From DATEPR01 sp036502345 (lineage in GTDB: Bacteria > Actinomycetota > Actinomycetes > Mycobacteriales > Pseudonocardiaceae), in contig DASXYT010000431.1 in assembly GCA_036502345.1 (NCBI GenBank), positions 1 to 11,135 on the forward strand: a DNA stretch of 11,135 bases, in the 5' to 3' direction. Every line of letters starts with the position of its first letter. The stretch's first letter is position 1. The notes below the pieces were generated by a model. That model made no database searches. It had not been told where the DNA came from and saw nothing but the letters and a program-made list of their open reading frames with translations. Shown here one piece after another: positions 1-6,460 of the stretch. Both the position numbers and the translations under genes were made by a program.

Positions 1-1696
1 CGTGGACCACGGTGACCCGAGCTCGAACTACGGCAAGTACAGCTACGCCGGTTCGGTCTGGCACGTCTTCGACAACAACTGTGTGCTGTCCAAGACGATC
101 ACCGACCCGAACTCGGTGATCGACACGTGGGCCGGCAACCAGTTGTTCAACGTCGGCAAGAACGTCGTCGGCGCCACGAACAGCCTGCACTACGCGATGC
201 TGTCCCAGGACAGCATGCTCAAGCCGCTGGACGACGCGGTGGCGAAGGCCGCGACCACCTTCTACGACAACGTGTACGTGCGGTGGTTCGCGCCGGTCGC
301 GCTGCTCCTGGCGATCATCATGTTCCGGTACATCTGGACCGGCGACATGGCCACCATCAGCCGCCGAGGTATGTGGGCGCTGGCCGGCATGTGGCTGGCG
401 GCGTCGGTGTTGGTGCTCGGCCCGGTGTACAGCCAGATGGACACCTTGCTGCTGCAGAAAACCTCGCAGATCCAGGCCGGTTTCGTACCGGCCAGCCAGG
501 TGGACGCGCAGCGCAACACCCTGCCGGACGAGTTGTACGACAACGTGATCTACGAGAACTGGTTGCGTGGTGAGTTCGGTGATCCGAACTCACCACAGGC
601 CAAGCAGTTCGGCCCCGAGTTGCTCAACGACCAGGCGTGGGCCAAGTCGGACGTGAACTCGGCCAACAACACCGCCAAGGTGACCGCGAAGCAGAACGAC
701 TACAAGGCGCTGCCGAACAAGCTCGGCTCGGCGGCGGGGTTCTTCGAGGGCTCCGAGGGCAGCCGTACCGGTGACGGCTTCCTGGCCTTCTTCCAGGGCT
801 TCGCGTACGCGCTGTTCCAGTTGTTCGCCAAGGCATCCGTGCTGTTGGCGCAGGTGCTGCTGCGGGTGCTGCTGCTGGCGGCGCCGCTGATCGGCCTTGC
901 CGCGATGGTGCTGCCCGAGTTGCTGCCCAAGGTGGCGAAAGCGGCGGGCGCGGTGCTGTTCAACGTGCTGCTGCTGTCCGCGCTGGCCGGCATGGACGCG
1001 TTGCTGCTGAACCTGATCTTCGGTGCCGGCAGCCAGTTGTCGCTGATCGCGCAGATGCTGCTCGCCGCCCTGCTCACCGTCGTGTTCTTCATGATCGGCA
1101 GACCGGTCCGCAGGATGTGGCAGATGGTCGAACTGTCGGTGTCCGCGGCAGGCGCCGGGTTCCCGTCGTCGCCGAGCATGATGTCCCGGCTGCGCAGGAA
1201 GTCGAAGGAACCGACAGCGCAGGAGCGGTTCTGGGACGAGGTCCGGGGCAGCGAGTCGGTCGATCGGCGGGATCAGTCCGGTCGGGTCCGGCCGGAGGGC
1301 AGCTACGGCGAGGCGGCCACCACGATCACGGCCACGGCACAGCGCACCGACCGGGCCAGGGCTCGCGGCCGCGAGCTGAGTGGCACACCGGGCGCGCAGG
1401 GCCAACCGGCGCTGCCGCCGAGCAGGCCCTACGGCTTCGGCGGCCCGACGACGACGGTGCCGGAGGCCAGGGCGAGCCGGATGGTGGACAGCCCACCCGC
1501 CGTTGACCGCGGTTGGGACAGGGGCGAGGACGCCTTCGTGGTGCCGTCCCAGGTGACCAGGCGCAATCGGGACAACGGACCGCGCAGAGCGGAGACGGAG
1601 ATGGTGGCCGGCAGGCCCGTGTTCGTGCTCTACCGGCCATCGCGGGGACTTGAGGTGCGGGACAGCAGTTGGGACAGCAGGACGGCGCGAAGCTAG
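1..1696 (+). CDS. VirB6/TrbL-like polytopic membrane protein of a type IV secretion-like operon (5'-partial)
   Basis: The reading frame is open from the left edge, so the GTG at position 2 is only the first start codon in view and the true start is probably upstream. At least 564 residues are visible (numbered from that GTG). Hydrophobic segments lie near residues 95-112, 124-143, 264-290, 291-308, 314-340 and 346-366, giving about six membrane helices in a 2+4 arrangement separated by a soluble domain (about 145-260). That domain has a WLRGEFGD motif and an Asn/Lys-rich stretch. After the last helix comes a basic, disordered cytoplasmic tail (about 367-564) rich in Arg, Gly and Pro. Several helices in the middle of the chain, next to a VirB8-like gene and a wall hydrolase, is the pattern of VirB6/TrbL inner-membrane channel subunits. 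The family assignment is inferred from topology and context, not from a catalytic motif. The stop codon overlaps the next gene's ribosome binding site. Confidence 0.6.
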   Translation, partial: VDHGDPSSNYGKYSYAGSVWHVFDNNCVLSKTITDPNSVIDTWAGNQLFNVGKNVVGATNSLHYAMLSQDSMLKPLDDAVAKAATTFYDNVYVRWFAPVALLLAIIMFRYIWTGDMATISRRGMWALAGMWLAASVLVLGPVYSQMDTLLLQKTSQIQAGFVPASQVDAQRNTLPDELYDNVIYENWLRGEFGDPNSPQAKQFGPELLNDQAWAKSDVNSANNTAKVTAKQNDYKALPNKLGSAAGFFEGSEGSRTGDGFLAFFQGFAYALFQLFAKASVLLAQVLLRVLLLAAPLIGLAAMVLPELLPKVAKAAGAVLFNVLLLSALAGMDALLLNLIFGAGSQLSLIAQMLLAALLTVVFFMIGRPVRRMWQMVELSVSAAGAGFPSSPSMMSRLRRKSKEPTAQERFWDEVRGSESVDRRDQSGRVRPEGSYGEAATTITATAQRTDRARARGRELSGTPGAQGQPALPPSRPYGFGGPTTTVPEARASRMVDSPPAVDRGWDRGEDAFVVPSQVTRRNRDNGPRRAETEMVAGRPVFVLYRPSRGLEVRDSSWDSRTARS

Positions 1697-1708
1697 GAGT
1701 ACCGGGTC

Positions 1709-2338
1709 ATGCCCATCAGGACCAACCGAGGCCGTGCGGCGGTGTACCGCAGGCTGTGGGGTTGGCCGTTGCGATCGCCGAGGCACCTGGTCAGCACGCT
1801 TGTCGGGCTTTTCGTGGTGGCGATCGCCATCGCCATCGTCGCCGCACACGCCAGCACCTCGGCCAAACCCACGGCAGGCGGCGGCCCCAGTAGCGGGGTC
1901 GTCATCACCTCCGAGGCGCCGACCCCGCTGACCACCGCCCCGGCCGGTGCCGGGCTCGGCTCGACGGATGCCACCATCTCGCCGTCGGTCACGCGCTTAG
2001 CCAGCCCACCGGAGACACCGGTGTCCGCCCCGCCGCCGCCCGCCGCCCTGTCGGTGATCGAAGCGTGGGGCAAGGCATGGGTGAACCACCCGGTCGGGAT
2101 GACCAACGCGCAGTGGCTCGCCCAGCTCAAGCCGTACACCACCAGTGAATTCCTGCCGCAGATGAGTTCGGTGGACGTCGCCAACATCGACGCCACCGAG
2201 ATCACCGGGGCCCCGAAGGCGACCAACTCCTACGTCGGTTCGGTGGAGGCACTGTTGCCCACTAATTCCGGCAAACTGGACATCGTCGCGATCTCCACCC
2301 CGCAGGGCTGGCAGGTCTCCAGCTACATGGAGGCGTGA
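1709..2338 (+). CDS. Bitopic membrane protein, VirB8/TcpC-like (putative conjugal transfer scaffold)
   Basis: This 209-residue protein has a short basic cytoplasmic N-terminus (about 1-26, several Arg), one membrane helix at about 27-47, a low-complexity Ser/Thr/Pro/Ala linker at about 48-112 and a compact extracytoplasmic domain at about 113-209. The last domain begins VIEAWGKAWVNHP and ends in a strand-like GWQVSSYMEA. One helix plus a small alpha/beta domain of about 95 residues matches the layout of VirB8 and Gram-positive TcpC proteins, whose soluble part has an NTF2-like fold. I infer that fold from length, layout and neighbours only. The ATG is preceded by AGGAG at 1695-1699, which overlaps the upstream stop codon, so translation is probably coupled to the VirB6-like gene. 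The gap to the next gene is a single base. It may instead be an unrelated single-pass lipoprotein-like factor. Confidence 0.6.
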   Translation: MPIRTNRGRAAVYRRLWGWPLRSPRHLVSTLVGLFVVAIAIAIVAAHASTSAKPTAGGGPSSGVVITSEAPTPLTTAPAGAGLGSTDATISPSVTRLASPPETPVSAPPPPAALSVIEAWGKAWVNHPVGMTNAQWLAQLKPYTTSEFLPQMSSVDVANIDATEITGAPKATNSYVGSVEALLPTNSGKLDIVAISTPQGWQVSSYMEA

Positions 2339-2339
2339 C

Positions 2340-3350
2340 ATGCTCAAGGCCGGGATCATCGTCGGTGTCCTCGCGGTGCTGGCCGCTGGCGTGCTCCTGG
2401 TGACCGGGGTGGTCAGCAGTGTCGTGCTCGGCGGTGAGCAGCAGGCCGCCGACTCGGCGTTCCAGAACACCAGCTGCGACGCCGATCTCGGCCCGTTCGT
2501 CGGTGCCGACGTGGCGGACGGCGCGACGGCGGCCGGCAGGCTGAACACCGCCCAGCAGTCGACGGTGTCGCTGATCATCACCATCGGCAAGCAGCGCAAC
2601 CTGCCAGCGCTGGCCTGGCAGGTGGCCATCCAGGCCGGCATGCAGGAGTCCGGCCTGCGCGACCTGCCCGGCGGCGACCGCGACTCGGCCGGCATCTTCC
2701 AGATGCGCCCGTCGCAGGGCTGGGGCACCTTGGCACAGGTCACCGACCCGACCTACGCGGTGAACAAGTTCTACGACGTGCTGACGGCGATCCCCAACTG
2801 GCAGAAGGAGCGGCCGGGCGAGGCGGCCCAGGCTGTCGAGCGCTCGGCCTTCCCGTTGGCCTACAACAACTGGGAGGCGATGGCCGCCTTCCTGGTGCAG
2901 CACATCGGCCAGGTCGCCGACCCGAGCGGCTGCGGTGTCGCGCTGGCCAGCGACGTACTGCCGGCGCCGACGGCCGCCGCGGCCAAGGCGATCACGTTCG
3001 CGTTGGCGCAGATCGGCAAGCCGTACGTGTGGGGTGCCGCCGGTCCGAACGCCTTCGACTGCTCGGGTCTGATGCTGCGGGCCTACCAGGCGGGCGGCAT
3101 CAACCTGCCCAGGGTGTCCGTCGACCAGTTCCACGCCGGGGCACTGCTTCCGGTGCGGGACGCCCAACCGGGTGATCTCATGTTTCTCGCCTACGACCCG
3201 GACAACCCGGCCACCATCCACCATGTCTTCATGTATCTGGGCAACAATCGGATCGTGGAGGCGCCGGAACCGGGTATACCGGTGCATGAGATCGCAATGC
3301 CGTGGAACAGCCGTGAACTCGTCCAGCAAGCCGTCCGTCCGGGAGTCTGA
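2340..3350 (+). CDS. Membrane-anchored bifunctional wall hydrolase: lytic transglycosylase-like plus NlpC/P60 (C40) domain
   Basis: The 336-residue protein has an N-terminal membrane anchor (about 4-30) with no clear cleavage site. A lysozyme-like domain follows (about 70-195) with candidate catalytic Glu103 in MQESGL and the actinobacterial signature GDRDSAGIFQMRPSQGWG (112-129). A C-terminal NlpC/P60 domain (about 212-336) contains nucleophile Cys241 in FDCSGL and His295 in HHVFMYLG. The third catalytic position, 12 residues after His295, is Glu307, the same Cys-His-Glu arrangement known for mycobacterial RipA. The domains would cleave the glycan strand and the stem peptide of peptidoglycan, which is the local wall-opening job of VirB1/TcpG/Orf14-type proteins in conjugation. 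GGAGG (2329-2333) sits 6 nt before the ATG, inside the end of the upstream gene. All catalytic residues appear intact. The enzyme family is clear; its role in transfer is inferred from the operon. Confidence 0.88.
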   Translation: MLKAGIIVGVLAVLAAGVLLVTGVVSSVVLGGEQQAADSAFQNTSCDADLGPFVGADVADGATAAGRLNTAQQSTVSLIITIGKQRNLPALAWQVAIQAGMQESGLRDLPGGDRDSAGIFQMRPSQGWGTLAQVTDPTYAVNKFYDVLTAIPNWQKERPGEAAQAVERSAFPLAYNNWEAMAAFLVQHIGQVADPSGCGVALASDVLPAPTAAAAKAITFALAQIGKPYVWGAAGPNAFDCSGLMLRAYQAGGINLPRVSVDQFHAGALLPVRDAQPGDLMFLAYDPDNPATIHHVFMYLGNNRIVEAPEPGIPVHEIAMPWNSRELVQQAVRPGV

Positions 3351-3359
3351 GAGAGTCTG

Positions 3360-4040
3360 ATGCGCATGCGGCCACGGGGCCGAAAACGTCGGCAGCAGGA
3401 GGCGGAGCGCGTGTTCACTCCCGACCCCATCCAGCGCCACGCGGGACCACCCGCGTCCAGCGCTCCGCTGCACGACTACTTCAGCACGCAGCGGCCGGGA
3501 GCCGACGCGGGCTACGTGGTGTTGCCCCGCTCGCTGGTGGAGGCGATGCCGCTGCCGTGGCAGCAGCACATGACGTATCTGCTGTCCGAGTTCCACCAGG
3601 CGTTCTCGCACGTGACCTGGCCGATCTACCGGGTGCAGCCCTCCCGGCACGAGAAGCTGACCGACCTGGACGAGGAGCAGTTGGCCGAGGTCGGCTACCT
3701 GGTGGAGATCGACCCGGACGGCGAGGTCGTCTACCGGGACCGCGCCGGCAGGCTGGTGGAACGGCCGGGGGACACCACGGTGCTGGTGTCCTGCCTCGAC
3801 CCGATCCCACCGCCGAGGCCACCGAGTTCCCCGCAGGGCACCAGCCGCCCGACAGGCCCCCGACCAGGGCCGATCGCGTCGGCCCCGGCGAACCACCCGC
3901 GCCAGGCACCGGTCGACCCGGAGCCACCGGACACCCCGCCGACCGGATTTCCCGTCCAGCAACCGCCGCTGCCCGGCGACACGTTCGGCCCAACCGGCCC
4001 GCAACGGCCGGGTCGTGGCCCACGTGATCAGCGTTGGTGA
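3360..4040 (+). CDS. Uncharacterised proline-rich protein at the end of the type IV secretion-like operon
   Basis: I do not recognise a named family. The 226-residue product has a strongly basic N-terminus (MRMRPRGRKRRQ), no signal peptide and no membrane helix, so it is probably cytoplasmic. A folded core lies at about 50-145. It has the segments YVVLPRSLVEAMPLPWQQ and TWPIYRVQP, an acidic helix TDLDEEQLAEVGY and a beta-rich VEIDPDGEVVYRDRAGR. From about residue 148 to the end it is proline-rich and probably disordered. It starts 9 nt after the peptidase stop with a modest GAGAG 4-5 nt ahead; an in-frame ATG at 3366 is an alternative start. Co-transcription with the membrane channel and hydrolase genes suggests an accessory or regulatory role in the same apparatus, but nothing in the sequence gives a mechanism. 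Confidence 0.6.
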   Translation: MRMRPRGRKRRQQEAERVFTPDPIQRHAGPPASSAPLHDYFSTQRPGADAGYVVLPRSLVEAMPLPWQQHMTYLLSEFHQAFSHVTWPIYRVQPSRHEKLTDLDEEQLAEVGYLVEIDPDGEVVYRDRAGRLVERPGDTTVLVSCLDPIPPPRPPSSPQGTSRPTGPRPGPIASAPANHPRQAPVDPEPPDTPPTGFPVQQPPLPGDTFGPTGPQRPGRGPRDQRW

Positions 4041-4061
4041 CGCAAGGCTCCCCTTCCGGAC

Positions 4062-4091
4062 CTGACGAACATGGGCGCGGCTGGCTACTGT
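4062..4091 (+). promoter_or_regulatory. SigA-type promoter for the RNB exoribonuclease gene, leaderless
   Basis: A -35-like CTGACG (4062-4067) and a -10 TACTGT (4086-4091) are 18 bp apart. Six bases after the -10 comes GTG at 4098, so transcription would begin at or next to the start codon. No Shine-Dalgarno sequence precedes that GTG. The promoter lies in the 57-nt gap between the secretion-like operon and the nuclease gene, which suggests the nuclease is a separate transcription unit. Confidence 0.55.
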
Positions 4092-4097
4092 CGAGCC

Positions 4098-5543
4098 GTG
4101 GCGGCGCAGAGCCGGCCTTCGGCCATCGACGAGCGGCGCGGTAGTCAGGACTTCTCGGCCATCCGAGCCGAGTTCCGACTGCCGACCGACTATCCGACGG
4201 CTGCCCTGGTAGAGGCCGAGCAGGCCGTCTCCGGCTCGCTCGGGCCGCGCGAGGACGCCACCGACCTGCCGCTTGTCACCATCGACCCGCCCGGGGCGAA
4301 GGACCTGGACCAGGCGATGTTGCTGCGTCGCCGGGGCAAGGGCTACCGGGTGGACTACGCCATCGCCGACCCCGGTCACTTCATCCGGCCCGGCGGCGCG
4401 CTGGACACCGAGGCCCGCCGTCGTGGCCAGACCCTGTACCTGCCCGACGAACTGGTGCCACTGCACCCGCCGCAGCTGTCCGAGGACGCTGCCAGCCTGC
4501 TGCCCGAGGAAACCCGGCCCTCCGTGCTGTGGACGATCGACTGCGCCGCGGACGGCGAACTGGAGCGGGTGCACGTGCGGCGGGCGCTGGTCAGGTCCGT
4601 CGCGCAACTCGACTACGACACGGTCCGCGACCGGCTGGCCGCCGGCACACCGCACCCGTCCTACGCGCTGCTGCCCGAACTGGGCAGGCTGCGCAGGGAA
4701 CTCGCCGTCGCTCGGGGCGCCGTCGAGCTGCAACTGCCGGAACAGCGGGCGGTCGCGGACGGCAACGGCGGCTGGAAGCTGACCCTGCGCTCCAGGGTGG
4801 ACGTCGAGGCGTGGAACGCGGAGATGTCGCTGCTCACCGGGATGGCCGCGGCCCAGCTGATGCTCGGTGCCGGGGTCGGTGTGCTGCGGACGCTGCCCGA
4901 TCCGGAGCCGGAGGCGCTGGACAGCCTGCGCAGGCGGGCCAGCGTGCTCGGTGTCGACTGGCCGGCAGGCGTGACGGCGGCCAGGGTGCTGGCCACGCTG
5001 GACCCGAGCAGGCCCGAGGCGCTGGCGTTCCACGTGGACGCCACCCGGCTGCTGCGCGGCGCCGGCTACACCGTGCTGGACGCCGAGGCGGGCCTGCACC
5101 CCGAGACGACCACACACGGTGGGTTGGGCGCCGCGTACGCGCACGTCACGGCCCCGATCCGGCGCCTGGTGGACCGGTTCGGCACCGAGGTGTGCCTCGC
5201 CGTCGCGGCCTGCGTTCCCGTGCCGGAATGGGTGCGGGCGGCGCTGCCCGGCCTGCCCGGCCTGATGGCGACGTCCGACGCGCTGGCCAGCCGGGTGGAC
5301 CGGGCGTGCCTGTCCCAGGTGGAGGCGTGGATGCTGGCCGACCGGGTCGGCGAGACGTTCCCGGCTGTCGTGCTGCACGCCGAGGCCAAGGGCGGTGAGG
5401 TGTTCGTGGCCGATCCGCCCGTGGTGTCGCGGTGTGTCGGTGACGACCTGCCCGAGGGCGAGCGGATCGTGGTCCGGCTGGTCGAGGCCGACGTAGCCCG
5501 CCGCAGGGTGACCTTCGAGCGGGCCGACGTGCAGTGCGACTGA
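4098..5543 (+). CDS. RNB-domain (RNase II/R-like) 3'-5' exoribonuclease, short form
   Basis: The predicted protein is 481 residues if it starts at GTG 4098. An upstream ATG at 4071 would add nine residues, but it lies between the -35 and -10 boxes of the likely promoter. The metal-binding motif is TIDPPGAKDLDQA, with Asp63, Asp69 and Asp71 matching the first three active-site aspartates of RNase II. The fourth position is Gln72 instead of Asp. Downstream, YAHVTAPIRRLVDRFG matches the conserved RNB RNA-binding block (usually HxTSPIRRYxD). The chain is much shorter than E. coli RNase II (644 aa) or RNase R (813 aa), and no clear N-terminal cold-shock pair is present, so it is essentially an RNB core with small flanks. 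It probably degrades single-stranded RNA processively in the cytoplasm. Its last 10 nt overlap the next gene. Confidence 0.88.
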   Translation: MAAQSRPSAIDERRGSQDFSAIRAEFRLPTDYPTAALVEAEQAVSGSLGPREDATDLPLVTIDPPGAKDLDQAMLLRRRGKGYRVDYAIADPGHFIRPGGALDTEARRRGQTLYLPDELVPLHPPQLSEDAASLLPEETRPSVLWTIDCAADGELERVHVRRALVRSVAQLDYDTVRDRLAAGTPHPSYALLPELGRLRRELAVARGAVELQLPEQRAVADGNGGWKLTLRSRVDVEAWNAEMSLLTGMAAAQLMLGAGVGVLRTLPDPEPEALDSLRRRASVLGVDWPAGVTAARVLATLDPSRPEALAFHVDATRLLRGAGYTVLDAEAGLHPETTTHGGLGAAYAHVTAPIRRLVDRFGTEVCLAVAACVPVPEWVRAALPGLPGLMATSDALASRVDRACLSQVEAWMLADRVGETFPAVVLHAEAKGGEVFVADPPVVSRCVGDDLPEGERIVVRLVEADVARRRVTFERADVQCD

Positions 5544-6316
5544 TCGAGGACGAACTCGGTGACCCGGTGCACCTGCCGGACACCGCGCCGACCGCCGTCG
5601 TGTCCCTGGTGCCGTCGCTGACCGAGTCGATCGAGGCGACCGTGCCCGGCGTGCTGGTCGGCGCCACCGACTACTGCGTCCACCCGCCGGATCTGGTGAC
5701 CACCAGGATCGGCGGGTCCAAGTACCCGAAGGTGGACCAGGTCATCGAGCTGCGCCCGCAACTCGTGGTGGCGAACGTCGAGGAGAACAGGGCCGAGGAC
5801 GTGCAACGGCTGCGTGCCGCCGGCATCGAGGTGTGGGTCAGCGCGGCGCCCGCGACCGTGCCAGCCGCGCTGGCCTCGCTGCGCAGGCTGTGTGCCGACG
5901 TGTTCGGTGTGCCCGCGCCAGACTGGCTGACCGGTGCGGAGCGGGAGTGGCAGCGCGTCGAGCCGATCAGGGTGACGGCGGTCGTGCCGGTGTGGCGGCG
6001 GCCGTGGGTGGTGCTGGGCAGGGACACGTTCGCCGGCGATGTGTTGCGTCGGATCGGCGTCGGCAATGCTTATTCGGAATCCGACGAACGGTATCCCCGG
6101 CCCGATCTCGCGCAACTGCGGACGATACTGGCGGACGGCAGGGCGAATGGTCTGGTATTGCCGGACGAGCCATATCCGTTCACCGACGACGACGGACCCG
6201 AGGCGTTCCCAACTGTCCGATATGTACTCATATCGGGCAGGCATCTTACCTGGTGGGGGCCTTCGTTGTGGATAGCGAGAACCCTACTGGCGGATGTTTG
6301 CGCAGCACTTGCGTAA
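5534..6316 (+). CDS. Helical backbone metal receptor / BtuF-like substrate-binding-fold protein without signal peptide
   Basis: This 260-residue protein has the two-lobed periplasmic-binding-protein fold of the BtuF/FhuD class. The first lobe begins VVSLVPSLTESI (residues 22-33), followed by GATDYCVHPP (43-52), a motif seen in cobalamin-binding BtuF-like members. GGSKYPKVDQVIELRPQLVVAN (60-81) is the usual first-lobe strand/loop. The second lobe runs from about 148 and includes RRPWVVLGRDTFAGDVLRRIGVGNAY. The expected secretion signal and lipobox Cys are absent: the protein starts MRLIEDELGDPV directly before the first strand, so it should be cytoplasmic. No ABC permease or ATPase gene is adjacent. 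The GTG start overlaps the nuclease gene by 10 nt in another frame without a good Shine-Dalgarno, so translation is probably coupled. The ligand is unknown; a corrinoid or chelated metal is the family-based guess. Confidence 0.75.
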   Translation: MRLIEDELGDPVHLPDTAPTAVVSLVPSLTESIEATVPGVLVGATDYCVHPPDLVTTRIGGSKYPKVDQVIELRPQLVVANVEENRAEDVQRLRAAGIEVWVSAAPATVPAALASLRRLCADVFGVPAPDWLTGAEREWQRVEPIRVTAVVPVWRRPWVVLGRDTFAGDVLRRIGVGNAYSESDERYPRPDLAQLRTILADGRANGLVLPDEPYPFTDDDGPEAFPTVRYVLISGRHLTWWGPSLWIARTLLADVCAALA

Positions 6317-6460
6317 CGACTTTCGGCCCCTTCCCCCAGTCGGTGTCAAAGCGGTTGACTATGCAACGGCGGTAGGCCTGCTCCCGATGTACAACCCGGG
6401 CGGTCGGCATCCGTCCACGCTCCGACCCTGTGGTGCGTGCCCTGCATTGAGGAGGAAGCC
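6317..6460. other. Intergenic region upstream of the S53 peptidase gene
   Basis: These 144 nt hold no supported gene. A good-looking -35 hexamer, TTGACT, sits at 6355-6360, but I find no convincing -10 box at 16-19 bp; the nearest TAGGCC (6373) is too close. A promoter for the peptidase must lie here or be read through from upstream, and another sigma factor is possible. Confidence 0.4.
6450..6455 (+). promoter_or_regulatory. Strong ribosome binding site that fixes the S53 peptidase start
   Basis: AGGAGG lies 5 nt before ATG 6461. It decides between this start and an in-frame GTG at 6437, which would place the Shine-Dalgarno inside the coding region and put an acidic stretch before the signal peptide. 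Confidence 0.85.

Noticed and set aside
590..1849. A 419-codon open frame on the - strand
   Set aside because: It is antisense to the VirB6-like gene and has compositionally biased sequence (Gln/His/Arg runs) with no recognisable domain.
2262..5378. A 1038-codon open frame on the - strand
   Set aside because: It runs antisense across five + strand genes with clear domains or good ribosome sites. Its product is Arg/His/Gly/Gln-rich low complexity with no motif, as expected for the complementary frame of GC-rich coding DNA.
6355..6379. TTGACT plus TAGGCC as a promoter for the S53 gene
   Set aside because: The spacing is only 12 bp, too short for a SigA-type promoter, so I note the hexamer but do not call a promoter.
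6437..6460. An upstream GTG start for the S53 peptidase
   Set aside because: It lies before the AGGAGG at 6450-6455 and would prepend an acidic octapeptide to a normal signal peptide. ATG 6461 fits far better.
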